64,000 bases of DNA from the NCBI RefSeq assembly GCF_030704535.1, contig NC_081810.1, forward strand, positions 2,771,501 to 2,835,500. The letters run 5' to 3'. The notes under the pieces are model-generated. The model worked only from the letters and a program-made list of their open reading frames with translations. It searched no databases and was not told the DNA's origin. The stretch's first letter is position 1; each line of letters begins with the position of its first letter. Both the position numbers and the translations under genes were made by a program. The DNA comes from Vitis vinifera (taxonomy: Eukaryota > Streptophyta > Magnoliopsida > Vitales > Vitaceae). Of this stretch, positions 12,241 through 24,109 are shown piece after piece.

Positions 12241-14590
12241 CCTTATTCCTCAGGATTAGAGTACCAACAATACCAAGTTTTGCAGCATTTGATTAGGGAT
12301 TTAAATATTGATTCATTTTCTTTGAATTTAAAAAAATTTAGTGTATTCTTTCTTAATACATTTACTAGTTGTAACTCTTTAAACATTTTACTTTGTTGGA
12401 GTTAGTTTAGAAGTCAATTGCAACATTGAACTTTTTATTTTAAAATGAGTAGCATTAGAAAATAAATTTTTATGTTATCTTTATTTCCAAATTGAAAATT
12501 CTTTTTTGCTCTTAATGACCTCATATATTTAGAAAGCTCAAAGATTTAATAACAGTAAAGATCTCTCAGATTTTGTTATACATCCTTATCAATTGTTTGG
12601 TGTTCCCTAATTCTCTTTTTCTTTTTTCTTTTGTAGGGATCACATTTTTAGTATCTTTTCAAAGTCAAGATCAAGATAATCTTTTTCACCTTTCACATTT
12701 CTATCGATTGAAATAAGTGTTACCTCCTTATCAATTGTTTGATATTTTCCATAATCCTTCATTTTGTTTCGTCTTTTCTTTTGCAAGAATCAAGATTCAG
12801 ATGTTATTGAATACATAGCATCAAATAATAAAAGGTAAAAAAGAACTTTTTATTCCTCATATTGATCAAATAAAATGTTTTTTGTAGTTTTCTTTTTTGG
12901 TTTATTGATTTGATTAAGGGAATGAGACGAACACTTCTTTTTCCTCATTGTGTTTATTCAGAATTTGGTTATATGCCTATTCACATGGCATTTTGAGTTT
13001 GAGGGTTTAAAGGGGAGGGGGGGTGTGGGTTGGGTGGACGGGGTTTGCAGTTTGTGTGGGGATGGGGCTGCGCATGAATCACATGTGAGGCAGGTTTACA
13101 TGTTATTCACTGGTGGGGAAGAGCCTTGGCTTCATATACATTGTTGTTCCATCTTAGTAGTTATTTAAGGATAACTGGTGAGTTAGCCACTCCAATCAAT
13201 TGGTTCTGTTCAGGAATAACTATGGTAGCTAAACAGTGTACTTCCCCAACAAGTTACAATGTATTTACCAGGGACTATTCAATAGTTTCTATCTATTTGT
13301 TAATTTAGCACTGTAAGTGAATTTAACATTAGAACTAAGTAGGGGATTAGGCCCTGATTTGGGTGCATGAGCACCCTAGAAATCACTATTTAATTTTAAA
13401 GTTTTATATTTAATCATTTTTCATTTTTTTCTGCTCCTGTATGTTTATGTTCCTGGACTTTGCCTAAAGCCATATATTTCTTACACAAGTAACTTTATTC
13501 TAGGCATAAAGTCTTCAATCGATTGTAAACTGTAGAACAACAAATAAATTTTTTTGACAATAGAATCATAGTTCAAATCATCAAGAATAAAAGACTGAGA
13601 GAAGAATAAGTACATGAAAAAAATGCTAATACTTTATATGCATCTACTAAGAGACATGTCACTGGCCAATATTTTGTATTGATGTACATATCAAATGTAA
13701 AATTTTCTCTTGAAAATTAAAAGAGTACTCAACTAACTAATGTTTTATTTTGGGAATTTAACTTTTAGATAAAATATTTCAGTAAGAATGTTCATATTAA
13801 TGTAAGTAGTTTCTCAATATCCTTATATGCATCAATTCAGTTTTGTTACTTTTGCCAAATCCAGAAAAATAAGTGTATACTAGTATAGTTATACCAAATT
13901 TAAGAGCTAATAATTGTTTATTATGAACCCACTAAGCAAGGTTGTTCACTCAATAAAGAGGCGTATACCTTTACTCTTCATGTATAAATAAAATGAATCT
14001 TTCACAAAGTTCTGATGTTAGATCTCTACAAGAAGAGAGGAGATATTTGGTGTTCTTGTGGCTAACAGATACAACTTCAAGAAGCCCATTCAGCTTACTT
14101 CTCACAATCTCAAATGTTTAGAGGTATGCTTTCATATAATTTTGGTTATAGTAGTGAACTTGATACTCTAAATCCTCATTTATTCAATTTGGTTTTAAGA
14201 AAGAAAAGTTGGCAATATATCCATCTCTAGTTCTATCTATTGGCATATAGTTTTCAGGATTCTTAGGCGAATTTCCATGTTCATAACTGCAATCTTATTT
14301 TATGCACTGCCTTGATTTTCTTGATTAAGATTGTGCAAACCAAGCAATCAAGCAGATTTTTTAGGTCCAATTATTTGGCCTTAGGTGGAAACTCCTAGGC
14401 TAAGCAGCCTCTCACAGTTTCAATTCCAAACTTTGATTGGTCACTTCATGTTAGTAGACATTAAGATGATTATAAACATGTTTTAATCAGAGAAAAAGAT
14501 TAAACATAGACATAGATATAAACATTTTATCAACAGCGAGAAAAGACAGACAAACCATTCCAACAGAGTCTCAGGTCAAGATAAAAGAGT
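12241..14590. other. Intergenic DNA, no gene seen
   Basis: AT-rich sequence. A short open stretch at 14035-14122 ends at a GTATGC donor-like site but matches no family I recognise and has no partner exon. Nothing else is supported. Confidence 0.4.
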
Positions 14591-14599
14591 GTACATAAT

Positions 14600-17065
14600 G
14601 TTAAACTCGGTCTTCTACCTTCTTAACGTCGTTAGCTTTCCTCCTCTGTTCAGAATACAACTTTTCATCCCTCTGAGCATTTCTTATTTCATCTCCGAAG
14701 ACCTTTTTCAACTGTTCTGCATCACCCTCCTCAACAGAGTCTTCTGATTTCAATGTTTCTGCACTAAACTTACCACCATCCTGATCCTTGGCTTTCTTCT
14801 TATACTTGGGTTTAGTTCTCAGAGTGAAACAATCACCTGGAATCAATTAAAGGTCAAACCTCTATTGCCCCAATACAAATCTTCTTTCTCGTCATCTCGA
14901 AACTGAATCTTATGACACCTTTTGCTATTATCAAATGACTAACCTTGGCCAACGAACCATCTTCTTGAACCTGACAATTGACTTTCTCACCAACAATCCT
15001 TTTAATACCATTCTCAGCCAAATCTACCTTCTGGAACTTAGGAACATCCTTCCTTGGCTGCAGCCTCAGTGAACTTCTCTCTGTCCCTGACAAGAAACCC
15101 TGTCCCATTCCCCCATCAGCACCCCTCTTTAGCTTCATTGGAATCTTAGACTTCTCCCTGGATGGAGCATTATCACCCTTTCTAACTTCATCCCCACTTT
15201 CCAACTTACTCTTTTTTGCTGCAGATTTCTCTCCCTTGGACTTACTACCACCACCAACAACCTTCCTACCATCTTCATCCTTTGCAGCCAATTCCTTTTC
15301 ATCATCCTTACAGCAACATTTTTTTTTTGAATACCCCTCCTTGTGGCCGATCTTGCTTTCTTATTAATCTGCTTCTCAATCAAGACCTTAGGTTCTGTTC
15401 TCAGAACCTAGAGTCCTCAAACTACAAACCCTAGTGTTACAGTTATCTTCAAGATGTCCTAAAGAGTAAATACGCCATGAGATCTGAATCCTGAAAAAGA
15501 CGAGCAAGTGCACAAAAGCTAATATTACAAATAAAAGAAACAGAGCAATAATACATATAAAAGACCATTTAAAGAAATCCGTCATCAAACTCAAGTAAAT
15601 CGTAGAAACTCTAAAGACCTGAATCTACGATGTTTGAAATTTCCATACAACAACCCAGATGGAAAATGCAAAATCCCAACCAGCAAACCACAGAACACAT
15701 GCCATCCCTGAAGTTATCAAAACTCTGATTGAACATTTGAAAACTTCAAAACTCCACAAACCTCATAGCCCTTCTAACTGAAGACACTAACAAACCCAAA
15801 AACCCTAGTTGATAAAAAGTTAAGAATCTCAAACAACACACATCAATCTTAATGGATTCAAAATCTTAACAGAGCATGATAACAGTGACCCAGGGTTTTG
15901 AAAACCTCAGAAAGTGATGGGAATTCCCATTTCTTTCAACCTAAAAGATTCTCTTAACAGACTACCATTTAGAAGGGAAAAAAACCCTATTCATCATAGG
16001 CTACTAAACCACCTGCAACCCAATTAGTCAGTTGACCCAATCTGAACAGTGTTATGGAGGAGGGAAAACAACCCTAGATATGAAGCACCAAAAAAATAAT
16101 TCATAGCATGCAAGTAAAACACCCAAATACCAAAACCACAAACCTGAAACCCTTGCATTTGAGAAAAGCCTAGATTTTCAAGAAAACCTCTTCCATGGAA
16201 GAGAAAAATAAAAACTGAGGGGGAATCTTAATAAGAGAATTCTTCTCACCTATACAAAATCCCAAAAATGAAAACTCTCAAACTGTCCGCAACCTTATTA
16301 ATCCATTGTATCTTATCCAGTCTGAGTTGTGAATTGAAAAGATTAATAACCCATGATACAGAAAACCATTGAACCAAGGGTTTTGAAAATTTTTGGAAGC
16401 GAAGGAAAATCATCAATTCTTTCCATCCAATAGATAATCCCGAAAAAAGAAAAAATTAAACAATTTAACCAAATAGATCATGATTTAACAGAGAAAAGAC
16501 CCAATTCATACACAAGACATCTAATTGATCACACCCGAAGATTATTAAATTTATAAGCAATTCAATAGCCCATTTTAGTTATCTAACATGAAACCCAAAT
16601 GATATTGAAATGAAAAGAATCAAGAAATACTCAGAAACCAAAACCAATAAATCTGAGGCCCTGGCTTCCAAACACCCTAGTTTTCCACAAAAAAAAAAAA
16701 AAAAAAAACTCTGACCCTGAAGAGGACATACAAAACCCAGAAAAACGCTTGAGCAATTAAAGCTAGCAGGCCATGATATAGCAAGATAGAAAAAAAAAAT
16801 AAAAAAATAAAAGGGATAACCCACAATTTAGACATGCTAAAAAGCAAGGTCCAACACCTATGGGTTGTAGCCTTGAAGGAACACAGAAAATAGTAGTGAA
16901 TACCTTTGTGGCAATTGAGATTGTGCTTGGGTCTGGGCTTTAATGTGGGCAGAGATTTGCATTGCATAGAGAGCACAGCCATGACATACTGAAGAAGAGC
17001 GGGAACTGTTTGTGAGATGTTGATTTGTTGCCTACGTACACATATCCTCCTCAAGGCAGTCAACT
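14600..17065 (-). pseudogene. Broken Tudor-domain gene, left arm of inverted duplication
   Basis: On the minus strand this copies the intact gene at 17.7-23 kb, including promoter-proximal DNA (17060-16880), the leader intron (15640-15800 matches 18600-18720) and the coding exon (15383-14600). Readable parts are KQINKKARSATRRGI (first residues), then in another frame GGGSKSKGEKSAAKKSKLES, LQPRKDVPKFQKVDLAENG and RIVGEKV, then PGDCFTL matching PGDGFNL of the intact protein. The start codon is lost (CTG AGA where the intact gene has ATG AGA), a frameshift lies near residue 23, and the Tudor core is disrupted. The last part (EEGDAEQLKKVF to VKKVEDRV) resembles the dead copy at 6.0 kb rather than the intact gene. 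No coding role is expected; antisense or small-RNA effects on the partner are possible but unproven. Confidence 0.75.
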
Positions 17066-17685
17066 CTAAATTTTTCTACACTTTCACACACACCATCACT
17101 TTGGTGGGATGACGTTTTCAAACCCACACACCATAGAAAAATCGCTCATTTTTATTAAATATTTTAGTGGAATAATTTTTTTAATTTTATTAAAATTCAT
17201 TCACCATATTATGTACTTTACAGGAGAGCTATTGGTCATTTATATAATTGAATTTATTGGAAAATTATTTAGAAGAAAATCTAACTGAGAATTCAGTCAA
17301 CCTACCTCACACATAGGTCATGCTATTTTTCAAAGAAAAAATCCTTGTGCAAAGATAAAAGTACAGACCTAATAAAGACAATAGACTGCTAGAAAAAGAA
17401 GTATTTCTTGTGGGTTTATAACTCATTGAAAATCTTTGTTTTCATTTCATAGTGCAAGCCCACTCAGAGACAACACAATCCAAATATAAGCAATCAAGTA
17501 TACATGGAAAAAAGGGGGATTTGGGGAGAGAAAAAAGTTGACTGATGAATTAAAAAAAAAAAAAGGGTTTTTTTTCAAAAGAAAGTCTGTACAGTGGAAA
17601 ATATTGGGCACCAAAGAAATAGCTCAGAACTCTACTGCCACTAAGCCAAAAACCAAAGCAAATGAAGTTCACGTGTCACATCTCA
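17066..17685. promoter_or_regulatory. Spacer between the inverted Tudor copies
   Basis: These about 620 bp separate the two arms of the inverted duplication and therefore lie upstream of both copies. The sequence is AT-rich with A- and T-runs near 17550. The arm homology includes 16900-17025 and 17690-17800, so part of the ancestral promoter and 5' UTR is present on each side. I cannot identify individual regulatory sites with confidence. Confidence 0.4.
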
Positions 17686-18974
17686 CGAACAATTCCCGCT
17701 CTTTTTCAAGCTGACATGGCGTGTTCTCTGTGCTCTCAATGCAAACCTCTGCTCACATTAAAGCAGAGACCTAAGCACAATCTCAAGTCTCGACTCGCAC
17801 AACCCAGAGTTACTTATGTATTACTATAAGTCCATAACGCTCCCTTATCTCTTTCTCTCCTTTCTTTCTTAGGCTTCAAGTTGTGGCAGCTGGGAAGCTT
17901 GGCTCTTGTGCATGTAAGTTGTGGGTTGTCTTCTTCTTTGCTCTATCCTACCTTTTAAGCTTCAGATGCGTAGGGTTTTTCTGGGTTTTTTTTTCTTTTT
18001 CTCTTAAGAATTCTTCTGGGTTCTTAGTTTCTTTTAAGAATTCTTCTGGGTTTTGCTTTTCTCTTAAGAAATCGTCGGGGTCTTTTTTGCCCTTACGAGT
18101 TCTTCTGGGTTTGCTACCCGGAAAAAATTCTTTTGAGTTTTCTTCTCGGTTTGGAGTTCTTCTCGGTGTTTATTTTTCTCTTCCGGGGAAGAGTTTTTTT
18201 TTTCGGTGTAAAGCTAGGATTTCTCGAATGCAATACTTCATATCTAGGGTTACTCTTCCCATTTCAGAACCCTGTTTGGATCAGTTCAACTGGTTAATTA
18301 GCTTGTAGGTGGTTTAGTACCCTTCGATCAATTAGGGTTTCATATGTGAATTGGGTTTTCTCCCCCCTTGCTAAAATGATAGTCTGTTAGGTTAAATTGA
18401 CTACGAGCGTTTTAGGGTTTTCTTTGGGTTGAAAAAATTGGGAATTTCTTCACTTTCTGATATTTTCAAAACCCTAGGCCAATTATTTTCTACCATGCTC
18501 TGCAAGGGTTTTGAATTCGGAAAGATTGATGAGTGTTGTTTGAGATTCTGAACTTTCTATCAATTTTGTGTTTTGTGGGTCTTTTAGGGTCTGGAGAGTT
18601 AGAAGGGTTATGAGATTTGTGGAGTTTGGAAGATTTCAAACTTTCAATCAGAGTTCTGATAACTCTAGGACGACATATGGTCTGTGGTTTACTGGTTTGG
18701 CTTTTACATTTTCCATCTGGATAGTTGTTTGGAAGTTTCAAACACCATGGATTAGGGTTTTTAGAATTCTAGGATTTACTTGAATTTGATAACTTTTTTT
18801 TCCCCTTAATGGTCTTTTTATATGTATTATTGATATGTTTCTTTGCTTTGCAGCATTAACTTTCAAGTACTTGTTGGTCTTTTTGCAGGATTCACATCTC
18901 ATTAGGCATTTAATGTTAGGGATGTCTTGAAGATAATTTTAACTCTAGGGTTTGTAGTTTGAGTACTCTAGGCC

Positions 18975-21900
18975 ATGAGAATGGAACCTAAGCTCTTGGT
19001 TGGGAAGCATAGTAATAAGAGAGCAAGATCTGCAACTCGAAGGGGCATTGGTGGTAAAACAAAAAACGATGTAACCATAAGTGATGATGTAAAGGAATTG
19101 GATACAAAAGTTGAACTAGGTAGGAAGGTTGCAGTTGGTGGTGGCAAGTCCAAGGGAGAGAGATCTGCATCAAAAAAAGGTAAGTTGGGAGGTGGGGATG
19201 AAGTTTTAAAGGGTGGTGGCAAGATTCCATCTGAGGAGAATTTTAAGACTCCAATGAAGCGAAAGAGGGGTGCTGATGGGGAAATCGTACAGGCTTTTTT
19301 GTCATCTACAGAGAGAAGTTCATCTAGGCTGCGGCCAAGGAAAGATGTTCCTACTTTCCGGAAGGTGGAGTTGGCTGAGAATGATAGTGAAAGGATAGTT
19401 GGGAAGAGAGTCAAGATTTATTGGTCAGGATCAAGGAGATGGTTTGTTGGTCGTGTTAAGGCATTTGACCATGACAAAAGATGCCATACAATTCACTATG
19501 AAGATGGTGAGAAAGAAGATCTAGATTTGAGGCAGGAGAGGTTTGAGCTTGAAGTCTTTCCTGGTGATGGTTTCAACCTCATAGTTGAGCCCAAGTCTGA
19601 GAAGAAAGTCAAGGCTTGGGATGGTGTTAAGGACAGTGCAGAGAAAAATAAAGAATCCTCAAAAAAGGCTATGAGTGGGAAAAAGGTGAAAGTTAAGGTA
19701 GGAAATGCCAAACCAATGAAAAGTCCCGTGAAGTCAAAGAAAAAGAGAACAGTAAGAGCTACAAAAATGAACATGTCACTATTAAACAGAAAGGAAGAGA
19801 CCAAAGAGGAGGCAAACCTAACTGAAAGTGTTGAGGTTGATGTGGAGCATGATGAAGTCAAGACAGATACACTGCATAGTGAGATCATTACTGAAAAATC
19901 TGCGGAGGTTAATTACCTGGAGAATGACAAGGCTGACTCTCCTGTGAAAAATGCTAGTGGAAAACATGGTGAAATTTCAGCCCAAGCTACGAAACCAAAT
20001 TTCAATAGCGAGAAGGGAAAAAGCTGCTTGGATGATGGTAAGATCAGTGGAGAGGCAGGTGATGATGCAGAAAAGCAGACAGAGACTGAGAAGAAAATGG
20101 AGTTCAAAGATGCAATGACTAAGGAGTGCTCAGATACACAGGATGTAAAAGATAATATGGTGGACCTGGCCATGGATGTGGAAGTTTCTGTTCATCCTGA
20201 AGAAGTGGAGGAGAAAGTGATACGTGGAGAAACCAATGTGGATGGACCAGGGGGTGTTAATACTGAGAAAAGTGCAGATGATATCCAGGGGACCTGTGAT
20301 GTAGCTGTGGATCTGCAGGTGAGCCAGAGCAAGGAGGTAAGTGGCTCTTCTGGAGATATGCCCAAGGATGAAAGCAATGATGATGCTGAGATTCCGAAAC
20401 CCCAACCAACAGAGAATGATCCAAAATTCAAAGAAAGTGAGTGTTTTTTCCATTTTCCCCTGAAGAATTATATATGTGCGCAATTATATCTCTTGCTCAA
20501 TTGCATGTTGGGATTGGGTGTACTAATGGCTCATTTTGCACTTTGTTTTGTTTTCTGGGGTCTCTTTCTATCTCTGTGTTTTTTTAGTACACTGCCTTTG
20601 TGTTGTTTTCCTGTAAATGACCTTTCCTCAATGTTTGTCATGTATTTCGATTTATGGAAATTTTAATTGTCCAAAACCTTGAAGGTTTTTTTTTAAAGTT
20701 CCAGAAAGAATTCATTATCATGATTGTCATGGTTTATGTTGGCACATGATTTCCTGAAATTAATGTTTTTAGAGTGGCAAGCTGTCTTTGCATATATTTT
20801 CTTTCTAGCTATATGCTTGAACATTAAGCTGTCAAGTTCTGTAATTGTGTGGGCTAACTTGTGCAGTAATGTTACCAGGCATGGTCATGACCTGTTAGAA
20901 TATTTTTCCTTCACAACTTTGTCCTTTTTCACTTGTATGTGGGCATGTATGTTGGTTTTTCTATTTTACTTCAGTTATCTTCCATCCAAAAATTTAACAT
21001 CTGATTGGTTTATGTTGTCAGGATGTGTTTTCTTTTCACAATTGTAAAATCACTTTGGAATCAGAAATTTCAGTTGAGATTAGGAGATGACTTTACCCAG
21101 TTAGGTCATACAATGTACAAAAGAGAGCCCATTGTTGAAACTATATTGTCCAGTTGTTTTTATCTGTTTCTAGTGGTAAAAGGAAAGTGTCTAAACATGG
21201 ATTTTACAATTTCATGTTGTTGTTGGTCACTTCCATTTGGTGGTTCATGTGTATTATCTATTTGGTGCTTTTATTGATCTTATTCAACATTTTCCCATGA
21301 CAAAATGCTTTGTATTCTGAACCTTGATCGGAGTTGTGAGGAATGTCTGTGCAGGCTCTTTTTGGAGTTTGAGGAACCAAAATTTTGTATTGGGTCAATA
21401 GCTGGTGACCTGAGAGAATTTTATGTTCTTCAATATAAGACTGCTGTTTTGACCAATTCTGTTGAAATTTGGCATTCAAAGTTAGGGTTTTTAATTTAGG
21501 AAAGTATTTTAGGAATAAAAAAGGAGAGATCATTTAGGATGATTCAGTTTCCTAATTTTAGGAGAGAATCAAGCTAGATTGATATTTTCTTATTTAGTCA
21601 TTTGTGTATATATATGTGTATGGTGTGTACCTAAAAAATCAATAAAGGAATTCAGAAATTCTTCAAATTCCCTTGCTCATTGCAGCATCAGAATTGAGTT
21701 TCATATATTCTTTGTGCTACTACTATCACCATTCAAATATCATTCATAGTAGTCTCACTTTTAGGGAGATGCACACTTAGATCCAACTCAATAAAGCTGT
21801 ATCCCAGATACTTGGGTTCAGTCATATGAACTCTATTTTGCTATTTTGCTCTCCCACAGCTGTATCTCTTATTAAATCATATGCTCCCCCATGTCTTCTG

Positions 21901-22945
21901 CTCAGCTTAAATCACACTGTTTTATTCTGCCTCGGCACTAACAGTCTAGAACTTGAATCAAATCTGTTCCCCTTCTGCAATCGTTTTACTTCATTGCACA
22001 TCAGGAGATCATCTTGTCCTCTCTTTACACCTCATTCATCTCACCTTCCCCATTTTTATGGATAACTTTCTTAACTGCCCAACGTTTCACACCACAAAGC
22101 ATGTATGGTTTTCTTGCTGTCTTGTGAAGTGTTCTCTTTAATTTGACAGTTTTTATTGATCACACTACACTTTTGAAGCACCTCTATATTTATGCATCTA
22201 GATTTGCTCTCTATGCAGTGTTCTCTCCGATCTGCATTGCACCTTCTCATGGATGATAGATTTTCAATAATTAAAATTGGTCAGGTTTAGGCGCCTCCAG
22301 GATGACTAAAGTCTTGCCAATCTATGTTCTCATGAAACTCTTGTGTACAGTTCTGTGATGGAGTTCCCCTGGTTTATCTTTTAAGTGACCTTTAGTTGAA
22401 TGGATATACTGTCTGAATTCTACTTATCATCATACCTTTTGATTCGAAAACATCTTCCCTAGTTCTAACTTTGGATTGACCATGTGCTCAAACATCCAAA
22501 AATTTTTGCTTGCTTACTCTTAACGTAAACAATATAAATACATTAATAGGAAAAAAACATGTCAAAGCTACTGAAACACAATTTGATCAATTGGATTGTC
22601 TTTCTTGATTATGTTCCCTGTTGTAACTGATAGCTGTCCTGAGTCTTGAGATTTAAGCGGTATATTCTTTGAGGTGACCCCTTCTGCTAAACTTGTGATG
22701 TTTATCAAGATGAAAGAGGTTGTGAAGAAAGCCTCTTTTCTCTCTTGCTTGCTTCACACCCCCTTCCTCCCTCCCTTCCTTCCCCTGCCAAAATTCACCA
22801 TTACCACACTGTAAACTTGGTGTACACTTAGTATCGGTTGCAGGAAATTGTGGGTTTGCTTGCTTTAACTTGGAACTCAATGAATATGATGCTGATACTT
22901 GTTCCTTGCTCTGGTATTTCAGATGATGGTGGAGCTCCTTCATAA
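18975..22945 (+). CDS. Tudor-domain, lysine/glutamate-rich nuclear protein
   Basis: Model: non-coding exon 1 ending at 17913 (donor GTAAGT), leader intron to 18888, then coding exons 18975-20436 and 22923-22945, giving 494 aa. The last exon adds only the split Asn codon plus DGGAPS and a stop. Residues about 141-193 form a Tudor fold (RIVGKRVKIYW, then GRVKAFD, then HTIHYEDGEKEDL), close in style to the C-terminal Tudor domain of plant PDS5-like cohesin cofactors. The N-terminal 120 residues are basic (KRARSATRRG, KRKRGAD: likely nuclear localisation). The region after 200 is acidic/basic low-complexity and probably unstructured. Likely role: binding methylated histone or other chromatin ligand (inference). 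The HEAT repeats of true PDS5 are absent. Start: ATG at 18975; the ATG two codons later is equally possible. Broken relatives lie at 14.6-17 kb and 2.7-6.2 kb. Confidence 0.75.
21459..21690 (+). mobile_element. Possible solo LTR (Copia-like) in the Tudor-gene intron
   Basis: The block begins TGTTGAAATTTGGCATTCAA, holds a TATATATATG stretch and an ATCAATAAAGGAATTC polyadenylation-like word, and ends near TTGCTCATTGCAGCA. This is the general outline of short plant Copia LTRs (TG...CA ends). No second LTR or internal region is nearby, so if real it is a solo LTR fossil. I could not confirm a target-site duplication. Confidence 0.3.
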
Positions 22946-23356
22946 ATGAAGCCGGTTTGCAGCAACATGAATGGGGGGTATAAGCTGGGTTTCATCAGGA
23001 GTAGCCGATTTAGTTAGAAGATGCTTGACCTCATTCCAACTTTGATGAATCTTTGTACCATCATCACCTCTGTTTCTGCCTTTCTTTTGTTAAGTTAACT
23101 GCCTGTTTATAGATTACCAACTCTCCATTTCAGCTTCTGTGCAAAGTACAACTACCTAAGCATTAGATGTATGAATTATGAATCCTGCTAGTTTATTATA
23201 TTTATCTACTCCATTTTTGCATCATCATGAGTTTTCCCCCTGCATATTCCTGCAAATTCAGCCACTCACTGCCACTGGGAGACCAGCTTCAGATATTTTG
23301 GAGGGAGGGCTTCAATAGCCCACTCTGTTATTAAACTTATTATGAGTCTTTTGGCT

Positions 23357-23392
23357 GCTAGCCTGCTAGCCTGCTAGCCTGCTAGCCTGCTA
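23357..23392. repeat. Minisatellite, 8 bp unit GCTAGCCT
   Basis: About four and a half perfect head-to-tail copies of GCTAGCCT. The unit contains the palindrome GCTAGC. It lies in or just past the 3' UTR of the Tudor gene. Perfect units suggest length polymorphism. Confidence 0.9.
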
Positions 23393-23419
23393 CCCTTATT
23401 TATCGCTGTATAGTATATA

Positions 23420-24105
23420 CCCATTTCAAAATTCAGTTCCTTTCATTATTATTTTTTGTTATTATTATTATTGTGTGCCAATTTTTGTTGTCTTCGCTTT
23501 TACAGAAGATTAAAATTGTAAATAACTTTTATGAAATTTATATAAAGGTCCATCAGGTTCATAACAGTTAACAAGTTTATTTGGCCTCATAAGGGTATCT
23601 GTTGAGTTCTATAATCCCGATGTTGTATCTACATAAATCATTTTTTTTTAAATATTTTTTCTTTTCTTAATACTTTTCACTACCAAATATAGATGAAGGG
23701 TAAAAATACCAAAGTGAGGTTATATATGTAATTTTAGAAATATTGAATTTTTATTTTTATTTTTTAATATAACTATTATCTTATCCGTTTTCATCAAATA
23801 TGTCATATTTTTTAAATAACATTTTCAAATTTCAATTCTCACTAATCATTAATAAATTCAAAGTAAGCTTGGTTCATTGGTCTCTCAACCCAAATTACTT
23901 TTTGGAATAAATTTTAAAATCTTATCTATGATATTGACATTCTAATTTTTGGTTAATGCTAATAATTTGAAATTTACATTAATATTTGTTTTAATTATAG
24001 CATTTGGAATGACTTGTAAACTAATGCAAAATTTCGTGGAAGTGGATGAATAAATTGGATAACAAAAAAAAAAAATGAATTTATGAAGTAATATTGAATT
24101 AACAA
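23420..24105. other. AT-rich intergenic DNA
   Basis: No gene, RNA or clear element was seen between the Tudor gene's 3' end and the duplicated block at 24.1 kb. Confidence 0.45.
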
Positions 24106-24109
24106 TCTA

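Noticed and set aside
14035-14122. Exon-like open stretch followed by GTATGC
   Set aside because: No matching acceptor-linked partner exon and no family resemblance; too short to support.
14978-15367. 129-residue plus-strand frame opposite the broken Tudor copy
   Set aside because: A mirror frame of the minus-strand coding sequence; a similar antisense frame lies opposite the intact gene at 18968-19414.
17883-18308. 141-residue frame rich in FFF, SLKNSSGF-like repeats
   Set aside because: Begins at a GTG, lies across the leader exon and intron of the Tudor gene, and the repeats are plain TTCTTCTGGGTTT-type intronic sequence.
20437-20666. Hydrophobic C terminus of the Tudor protein as a membrane anchor
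   Set aside because: It reads straight through a good GTGAGT donor into T-rich intron sequence; treated as intron, though isoforms are worth checking.
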